From: an uncultured Saprospiraceae bacterium
GTDB taxonomy: Bacteria; Bacteroidota; Bacteroidia; Chitinophagales; Saprospiraceae
Reading direction: 5' to 3'
Length of the DNA stretch: 21,222 nucleotides
Assembly (NCBI GenBank): GCA_937921525.1
Contig: CAKZUM010000358.1
Location: forward strand, 1-21,222
Shown here: in pieces, positions 1-9,600 of the stretch
How the letters are laid out: each line of letters opens with the position of its first letter
Position numbering within the stretch: the first letter of the stretch is position 1
Translations under genes and position numbers: made by a program
The notes under the pieces: model-generated
What the model was told of the DNA's origin: nothing
Database searches by the model: none
Seen by the model: the letters and a program-made list of their open reading frames with translations, nothing else

Positions 1-3000
1 TGTTCCTCCAGTACTATCATCTGCTATATCACCGTCTGTTGCTTGTTCTGTCGTATTATCCGAACTACCACTAGTAGTGGCTAAATCCCCATCTTCATCA
101 ACTGGTGCTAGTGTACTTGGATCACCATCATTATCTGCGGAGATAATCTCTGCATTGTTGGTCATTGTGCCTGTAGCAGCACCATCAATACTTACTACGA
201 TTGTTAACTGCTGTGAAGCACCTGCTGCTAATGTTGCAATGGTATCTAAATAACTAGTTCCATTTGCCACAAAATCAGGACTACTTACAAAAGTCATATT
301 GCTTGGTAAGAATTCTTCTACCACAATATCTGTCGCATCAATCGTACCTTGGTTATACACCGTAATAGTAAAGGTCAATTGATCGCCTACTTGGTATGGA
401 CCTGCCGTTGTCAATACTTTTTCTAAGGCTAAATCGAATGATTGGCCAATAGAGATCGTTTCAGGATCATAGTCATCTCCACCCGTTCCATCTGTGATGT
501 CATTATTGTTGCCATCTGGTGTAGTACCGTCCTCGTCGTTAGGTGTACTATCAATATCTGGTGTATTTGGCCCTCCATCTTCATCAGCTGCATGTGCAAT
601 CTCTGCATTGTTCGTAATAGATGATCCTTGGAAGTTCGCATCAATTGTATAAGTAATTGGAACTACTATATTATCACCTGCCGCTAAGAATGGCACCTCA
701 TTTAATAAGGTTGCTACTCCTGCAGTTGTTGTCCATGCATTATCTGCTAATGTTAAACCTGCTGGCGTATAATCATTTACATTGATGTCCCATGCGTTGA
801 TTGTTCCTTGATTGTATACTGTGATATTATAAGTCACTGTACTACCCGGACCAATTGGCATCACAGTCGTAGGACTTAATGTCTTAGTCAAGGCTAAGTC
901 AAATGTGTCAATAACAAACTGCGCTAAATCCCAATCATCTTCATCTGCTGGATTGTCTGTTCCTCCAGTACTATCATCTGCTATATCACCGTCTGTTGCT
1001 TGTTCTGTCGTATTATCCGAACTACCGCTAGTAGTGGCTAAATCACTATCTTCATCAACTGGTACTGGTGTACTTGGATCACCATCATTATCTGCGGAGA
1101 TAATCTCTGCATTGTTGGTCATTGTGCCTGTAGCAGCATTATTAATAGACGCTATGATGGTCAATTCTTGAGTCATTCCTGCAGCCAAAGTAGCTAGAGT
1201 ATCTAAATACCTAGTTCCATTTGCTACGAAGTCTGGACTACTTACAAAGGTCATATTGCTTGGCAAAAATTCTTCTACCACAATATCCGTTGCATCTATC
1301 GTTCCTTGGTTGTAAACCGTAATGGTGAAAGTCAATTGATCGCCAACTTGGTAAGGACCAGCTGTTGTCAATACTTTGTCTAATGCTAAATCAAATTCAT
1401 CAATATTGATCTGCGCTAAATCCCAATCATCTACATCTAATGGATTGTCGGCTGTACCCGGTGTACCTATGCCGTCATCATTTATATCGCCATCTGTTCC
1501 TAGCTCTGTCGCATTATTGGTACTACCATTTATTACTGCCAGATCGCTGTCTTGATCCGTTGGTGCTGCTGTACCATTTGGTCCATCTGCTCCTGTAATC
1601 TCTGCATTATTCGTAAGCGTGCCTGTAGCGTTAGCTCCTATTTCTAAGAACAATATTAAGGTACTATCTTGTCCTGCTGGTAAGGATGCTACACTCGCTA
1701 AAATTTGTCCGCTAGTTAAACTGAATGCTGAACTTGCATCCGCTACAAACATCATATTTGTCGGTAGATAATCTTCTACCGTAATATTGGTTGCATCTAA
1801 TGTTCCTTGATTATATATCGTAATAGCGTATTCAATGGTATCGCCTATCGTATATGGTCCTGCGCTTACTGCTGCTTTAGTTAAGGCTAAATCAAATACT
1901 TGCCCGATCATAATTTCTACTGGATCATACTCATCTCTTGGTGCTGTTAAGTCTCCATCATTTACCAACTCAGACGTATCATCACTGCTACCATCAATCG
2001 TGTTTGGTAAGTCTCCACTATCCGTATCTTCTAAGCCTAAAGCATTAGAGCCATATACAATTTCTGCATTGTTTACGATGCTTGTGCCTTGGAAAGCTGG
2101 ATCAACCTGTAAGGTAATTTGTACATTGGTACTGGCTCCTGCTACCAAGTTCGTGATTGGTGTTGTGGGTGCTGTTGTACTTCCTGTCCAGATTGAGTTC
2201 GCTGGATTCGTTCCATCGAAAATCATATCACTTGGTACATAGTCTACTACCGAAATACTGTCTGCATCTAGTGTTCCTTCGTTATAAACCGTGATCGTAA
2301 ATACTACATCATCTCCAGCACTTATCTGTCCATCGTTATCATTATCGGTGTAACTCGTGTAGGCTTTATCTAAAGCAACATCGAAGGTTTGTTCTAGTGG
2401 TATGCCTACTGTGTCTTGATCGTCTTGTGTTGGGTCTTGATTACTTGGCGTACTATCCTCATCTATTGCATTTACTGTACTGCCATCTACATCTGTTGCA
2501 AAACCAATTTCTGCTACATTCGTAATTGTATCACCTTGGAAGTTGGCATCTACAGTAAACGTAATCGGTACAGTTATACTATCGCTTGGTGCGATCATTC
2601 CTATAGCATTGTTTAAAGTCGCTATGCCTCCGTTATCCGTCCAGTCCGTATCTGCTAAGATCAAACCTGTTGGGATATAATCATTCACATTGATGTCAAA
2701 GGCATCTACTGTTCCTTGATTATAAACTATAAGGTTGAATGTTACTAAAGTGCCTGGTACGATTGGCGAAGCACTACTTGACGCATAAGTCTTCTTCAAA
2801 GCTACATCAAATGTTTGCTCTATTGTGATCGTTGCTGGATCATGATCGTCTTCATCACCGCTCGTGTTATCTGTCAAATCATCTCCTCCGATTACATCGC
2901 CATTGATGCCGTCTGCACCACTATCTACATCTGGGGTATTAATGCCGCTATTATCAACTGAGGTAGCAAAGCTGATCTCTGCTACATTCGTAATACTCGT

Positions 3001-6000
3001 ATCTTGGAACGTTGGATCGACTGTGAATGTGATACTCACCGTATCGCTCATTTCTGCTACGGTGATAACATCTATCGCCGTATTCAAAGTAGCTACACCA
3101 CCGTTATTTGTCCAATTGGCATCTGTCAAAGTTAAACCTGTCGGAATGTAATCACTTACTTGTACATCATAGGCATCTAAACTTCCTTGATTAAATACTA
3201 CGATCTCAAATGTCACTTCATCCCCCGGACTTAATGCGCCATCTAAATCAGTATCTGTGTAAGTACTATATGCTTTAGTTAATGCTAAATCAAATACTTG
3301 TCCTACTGGCACCTCTGCTGTATCATAATCATCTTGAGTAGGTACTTGATCGCTTGGTGTACTATCTTCATCTGGCAATCCTAGTGCATTACCGTCATTT
3401 GTAATTTCTGCCTGATTTGTAATACTTGTTCCTTGGAAAGTTGCATCAATGATTAAGGCTACTTGTACACTTGCACTTGCGCCTGCCGCTAGCGTATCTA
3501 AGCCTGTTACTGGTGCTGCTACATTGGTTGCATCCCAGTTATTAGTTGTGTTGATACTTGAGTTTACATAACTCATATCTGCTGGAACATACTCCGTGAT
3601 CGTTACGGTGTCTGCTCCGATTGTACCATCATTTGTTACTGTTATTGTAAAGAGAATCGTATCGCCTGCGCTGATCTGGCCATCTCCATCTGCATCTAAA
3701 TAACTGTCATATACTTTGGTTAAGGATAAGTCAAAAGTCTGCTCTACTGATATGCTTGCTGGATCATAATCATCGCTGCCATCTGTCGCTGTCACATCGT
3801 CATTATTACCATCTGGGGTAGAAGCTGTTGTTTCTGAATTTGGTGTACTATCTACATCCGTTGTATTGACCGTGCCACCATCTGTATCTGTTGCAAATCC
3901 GATCTCTGCATTATTTGTCAAGTTATCTCCTTCAAAACTTGGATCAACTGTGAAGGTGATCGTTATTACCTCATTATCAGAAGGTGCAATGAATGGTATT
4001 TCATTATTTAAAGTCGCTACGCCACTATTATCCGTCCAGTTGGCATCTGTAAGAATTAAGCCTGTTGGGATATAATCATTTACATTAATATCATAAGCAT
4101 CTACTGTTCCTTGATTGAAAACTGTGATGTTAAAGGTAACCGTACTACCCGGTACTATTGGCGTTGTACTGCTTGAAGCAAAGCTCTTCGTTAAAGCTAA
4201 ATCAAATGTTTGATCTACTACTATCTGCGCTGGATCATGATCGTCTTCGTCCCCTCCACTATTATCGGTCACATCATCTGCCCCTTGTATGTCATCATTG
4301 ATACCATCTGCATTACTGTCTACATCTGGTGTATTGATACCGCTACCAGCTTCCGATGTAGCAAAACTTACTTCTGCCTCATTTAAAAGCATCGTGTCTT
4401 GGAATGTTGGAGAAATCGTAAATGTAATATCTACTGTCTCGCTTCCTTCTGCTACTGTGATGTCTGGAATTGGTGTAACTAAGTTCGCTATACCATCTCC
4501 ATCTGTATCTTCCCAAAGCGCATCTGCTAAGATTAAACCTGTTGGTATATAATCACTTAGCTGGACATCGTACGCATCTAAACTTCCTTGGTTGAATACT
4601 TCTATTGTGAAGGTAACAGTGCTACCTGGCGTAAATGGTCCAGGCGTTGCTGTTGTATTTAACGATTTAGTTAAAGCTAAATCGAATACTTGACCAACTG
4701 TGATCTGCGCTGGATCGAAATCATCCTCATCTGATGGATTATCACTTCCTCCATTGCTATCATCTGCTATATCATTATCTGTTGCCATTTCGCTAGTGCT
4801 GCCACTATCGTTGCTTGGCGTACTATCTTCATCTGTTAAACCTAATGCGTTCGTGCCTCCTGTGATCTCTGCATTATTTACGATGCTCGTATCTTGGAAG
4901 CTTGGGTCAATAATTAAGGCAATTTGTACACTTGCTGTTGATCCTGCCGATAGGCTTGGTATTGTCGTACTTGGTGTTGCATCCCATCCATTAGTTACAT
5001 TGATACTTGCTCCTGCTGGATAAATCATGTCACTTGGTGCATAATCTGTTACCGCTACATTACTCGCATCTAGTGTTCCTTGGTTATAAACCGTGATTGT
5101 GTATATTACTGTATCTCCTGCGCTAATGGCGCCGTCTCCGTCTGCATCGCCAAAACTATCATATACTTTAGTTAAGGCTAAATCATACGTCTGCTCAATA
5201 CTGATGCCTGCTGGATCATAATCATCTCCACCTAATATATCTGCTATATCGTCATTGTTTGGATCAGGTGCAGTTCCATCTTCTGAACTATACTGGCTAT
5301 CAATATCTGTTGCCATTGGACCCCCATCTTCATCTGCTGCAAAACCGATCTCTGCATTGTTCGTTAGGCTATCGCCTTGGAAGTTTGCATCTACTGTAAA
5401 GGTTATTGGAATGACCGTATTATCTCCTGCTGCTAATACTCCGATCTCATTTAATAACATCGCTGTATCGCCTACTGCTGTCCAATCGCTATCTGTTAAA
5501 GTTAAGCCTGTTGGAATATAGTCTTTGATATTTATATCATATGCTGGTATCGTCCCTTGATTGTAAACCGTTACGTTGAACGTTACTGTTCCTCCCGGTA
5601 CAATTGGCATTGTTGTCGCTGCCGTATTGATCGTCTTAGCCAAGGCTAAGTCAAATGTATCTATTGTAAATTGAGCTAAATCCCAATCATCTACATCTGC
5701 CGTATTATCTGCCGTGCCCGGTGTACCTGCCCCTTCATCATTTACATCGTTATCTGTTGCTAATTCCGTGGCATCGTCTGTACTTCCATTTATTGTTGCT
5801 AAATCACCATCTTCATCTATTGGTGCTGGTGTCGATGAATCACCATCATTATCTGCAGCAATAATTTCTGCATTATTAGTCATCGTACCCGTTGACCCTG
5901 CATCAATACTTGCCGTAATCGTTAATTGAGTAGAGGCCCCAGCAGCTAAGCTAGTTACCGTTGCTTGATAAGGCGCAGTTGCACTAAAGTTTGGACTACT

Positions 6001-6648
6001 TACAAAAGTCATATTACTTGGTAAGTAATCTTCTACTACTATATCTGTTGCATCTATCGTTCCTTGATTATAAACCGTAATAGTATACGTTACATTATCG
6101 CCAACTTGGTAAGGACCAGCTGTTGTTAATACTTTATCTAAGGCTAAATCAAATTCTCCAACTTCAAATTGTGCTAAATCCCAATCATCTATATCCCCTG
6201 GATTATCTGCTGTGCCTGGTGTTCCTACACCATCATCATTTATATCACCGTCTGTTGCTAATTCTGTTGCGTTATTGCTGCTACCGTTTATAACCGCAAT
6301 ATCACTATCTTGATCGCTAGGTGCAGTTGTACCATTTGGTCCATCTGCTGCTATTATCTCTGCATTATTAGTAATGGTGCCACTTGCGCCTGCACCAATT
6401 TGTAAGATAACAGTTAGAGTAGTATCCGTTCCTGCCGTTAAACTGTGAACGGTTGCTGTATGTGGAGCTGTTGCTGTAAACGCACCACTCACATAAGTCA
6501 TATTACTTGGCAGGTAATCTTCAACAACAATGTTTGTCGCATCTGTATTACCTTGATTATAAACATTTATTTCAAATGCTACTTGATCTCCTATTTGATA
6601 TGGACCAGGTGTCGTTGTAGTATTTACCGCTTTATCTAATGCTAAATC
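1..6648 (-). repeat. Fourteen tandem DUF11-type units within the giant adhesin gene
   Basis: Each unit begins at a DLAL-like motif. The Asp codons lie at (highest coordinate) 6648, 6150, 5652, 5184, 4683, 4203, 3732, 3291, 2808, 2382, 1893, 1392, 900 and 435. Unit lengths run from 426 to 501 bp (142-167 residues), all multiples of three. The common core is DLALxK, PGDxVTFTITVYNQGTxDA, a DYxP(S/T)xxx motif, FQGxxxTNNAEI, then an Asp/Thr-rich linker ending in DDxDPA or DDWDLAQ. Units fall into classes. Class A has DYLPSNMT. Classes B and B' have DYIPTGLxLxD. Class C has DYxPSDM and a DxDxDG loop near its start. The order from the N-terminus is A A B C B' B C B' B C A A B A. The acidic linkers suggest calcium binding (inference). 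Confidence 0.88.
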
Positions 6649-9600
6649 AAAATTACAATTGAAGCTCGTTATTGCTACAGAACATGTTGTTGTACAACCT
6701 ACATTATCGGTGATGGTTACTTCATAAGATCCACCCGCAACATTAGCTAGTGTATCGGTTGTATTGCCATTACTCCATAAATAGGTATAAGCACCTGTTC
6801 CACCTGTAATGGTAACATAAGCTTTTCCGTCCATTGCCTCACAACCAGATTCGATAGCTGCAACTGTACTCGTACAGCTTAAAGCAGCTGGTTCCACTAT
6901 AGTTGCCGCACAAGTACTTGTACATCCATTCGCATCTTTTATAGTTATTGTATAACTGCCTGCTGCTAAACTAGTAAATACATTACCTGGCTGATATGCA
7001 CCACCATTCAAACTGTACTCATAAGCTGAAACGCCACCTAAACCTGTTACCGTCAAACTACCATCTGCTCCGCCATTACAACTAACATCTACTTTTGCTA
7101 AAGTACAAGTCAATGCGACTGGGGCTACTATGGTTACACCACAAGTGGTTGTACAATTATTGGCATCTGTTACGGTTACGGTGTATGTACCTGCCGCTAA
7201 ACCTGTCGCCGTAGCCGTTGTTTGGCTTGAGCCATCACTCCATAGATACGTATAGCCTGACGTGCCACCTGATGCAACTACCGTTGCTGTGCCATCACTT
7301 GCGCCATTACAACTTGCATCTGTTTTACTTGCTGTGCAAGCTAGTACCGCTGGCTCTGATATAGTTACATTACAAGTACTTGTACAATTTACATTCCCTA
7401 CATTTCTTACTGTTACCGTGTAACTGCCTGCTGATAAGGTACTGAATGTTGCTGTTGTTGTAAATGCTCCCCCATCTAAGCTGTATTCAAAACTGCCACT
7501 TCCTCCACTTCCTACTGCAGTCAAACTCCCATCCATTCCTCCATTACAACTTACATCTGTTGTCGGAGTGATTGTACAGGATGGTGCACTTGGTGCGTCT
7601 ACTGTTGCCGTACATTCACTTGTACAGCCGTTCGCATCTCTTATTGTTATTGTATAACTGCCAGTTGATAAAGCAGTAAAGGTATTTGTTGTTGTATAAG
7701 TACCGCCATTTAAACTGTACTCATAGGCTCCTGTTCCACCTGCTCCTGTTATCGTTATTGTTCCATCATCTACTGCACAATCTGTTGCGTCTGTTTTGCT
7801 TGTTGTACAGCTTAATACTGATGGTTCTGTTATCATTATGCTACAGTTGTTTAGACAGCCATTTGCATCTTTTATCGTTACTATTTGATTGACTGCTGCT
7901 AAACTAGTAAATACATTGCCTGGCTGATATGCACCACCATTCAAACTATATTCATAAGCACCAGTACCATCTGTACCTGTCACCGTAATAGAACCGTCTG
8001 CTGCCCCATTACAAGTAATATCTACCTTAGTTAAACTACATGCTACTGCTATCGGCTCCAAAATAGTCGTATTACATTCCGTCGTACAACCATTAAAGTC
8101 GGTTACTGTTACCGTATAGGTAGCCGCAGCTAAACCAGTTATAGTAGCTGTAGTCTGCCCATTACTCCATAAATAAGTATAACCCGCTAAACCACCTGTT
8201 GGGTCAGCAGTCGCAGTACCATCTGTACTACCATTACAAGTAATATCTGTTTTAACAACTGTACAACTAGGTGTTGGATGCGTAGTAACATTATAAGCAC
8301 AGGTACTACTACAGTTATCTGAATCAGTAACGGTTAAAGTGATAGTTGCATTAGTTGTAGTAAAATCGACATCTACTGTTTGTGCATTGCTTACTCCGTT
8401 TATAGTTGCTCCAGTTACTGACCATGTATAGGTACTCATTCCTGCCGGTGCCGTATAAGTTTCCGCTAAAGTACCGCCACAAACAGTAGCACTACCTGTT
8501 ATAGAACAAGCGACTGCTGTTGGTTCTGTAACAATAGCGGAACAAGTACTTGTACAGTTATTAGCACCATCTGTTATAGTAACTGTATAAGTGCCTGCTG
8601 TAAGTCCAGTTATATTTTGAGTTGTTGCTCCATTACTCCATAAATACGATAAGGTACCTTCGCCACCACCTGCAGTTAAAGTGACTGCACCATCTGAACC
8701 TCCATTACAAGTAACTACAGTTGGAGAGGCAGTACAAGTAATAGCTGCTGGTTCTGATAAAGTTACCGAGCATTCGGTAGTTGAGCTATTATTATCTGTT
8801 ATGGTAACCGTATAAGTTCCTGCTGCAAGACCAGTAGGATCTTCTGTACCATCTAAAGCATTATCATTCCAATCATATAAAAAAGGAGTGGCTGACCCTT
8901 CAACAGTTAGAGCGATACTTCCAGAATTATCGCCATTACAAGTCAGGTTCGTTCCTACTATAGTACAACTCAATTGATTAATTCTTAAAATAGCTGGATC
9001 ATGATCATCTTCGTCTGTTCCAGCTACACCATCACCGATTGTACCTGTACCATCCCCTGTAATCGTCCCATCAGCTAAACTTTCAGGATCACCACCAGCA
9101 TCATTAGTTCTAATACTATCTCCCTCAGAATCTTTGTCAAGTAAGATCTTCCCATTTTCATCTGTTTGGCTCGCAATTTCTGCAAAGTTTACAGATAAAG
9201 TGTCGGTAGTCGCAGCATCAATCATAAAACTAATATCTACAGTAGTAACACCTCCATCAGCAGCCAAAGGCGTTGCTAATTCTCCACCAGCTACTGATAA
9301 CCAAATACAAGCTGTGGTATCATTTATAAAAATCCAATCACTATCATTCAAATTTAAAGCATTTGGATGATAATCATATATTTTAATACTATCAGCAGGA
9401 ATGTCTCCTTGGTTGGTTACTGTTATCGTAAAAGTAGCTGGATCACCAGGTGAAAATGGACCTGAAGTAGTTAATACTTTTTGAAGTGCTAAATCCATGC
9501 AAGCCTCTTCAACAATTAAAGGGCAACAAAGCCCCGCATCACAGCCATCAAATGTACTAGTATAAAAATAAGTCCCTGCCATATCTACATCAATGGCACT

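Noticed and set aside
442..9370. Many plus-strand and one minus-strand ORF of 60-135 codons across the first 9.4 kb
   Set aside because: They are shadows of the repeat-coding frame of the giant gene. Their similarity to one another simply follows the repeats, and they lack recognisable domains.
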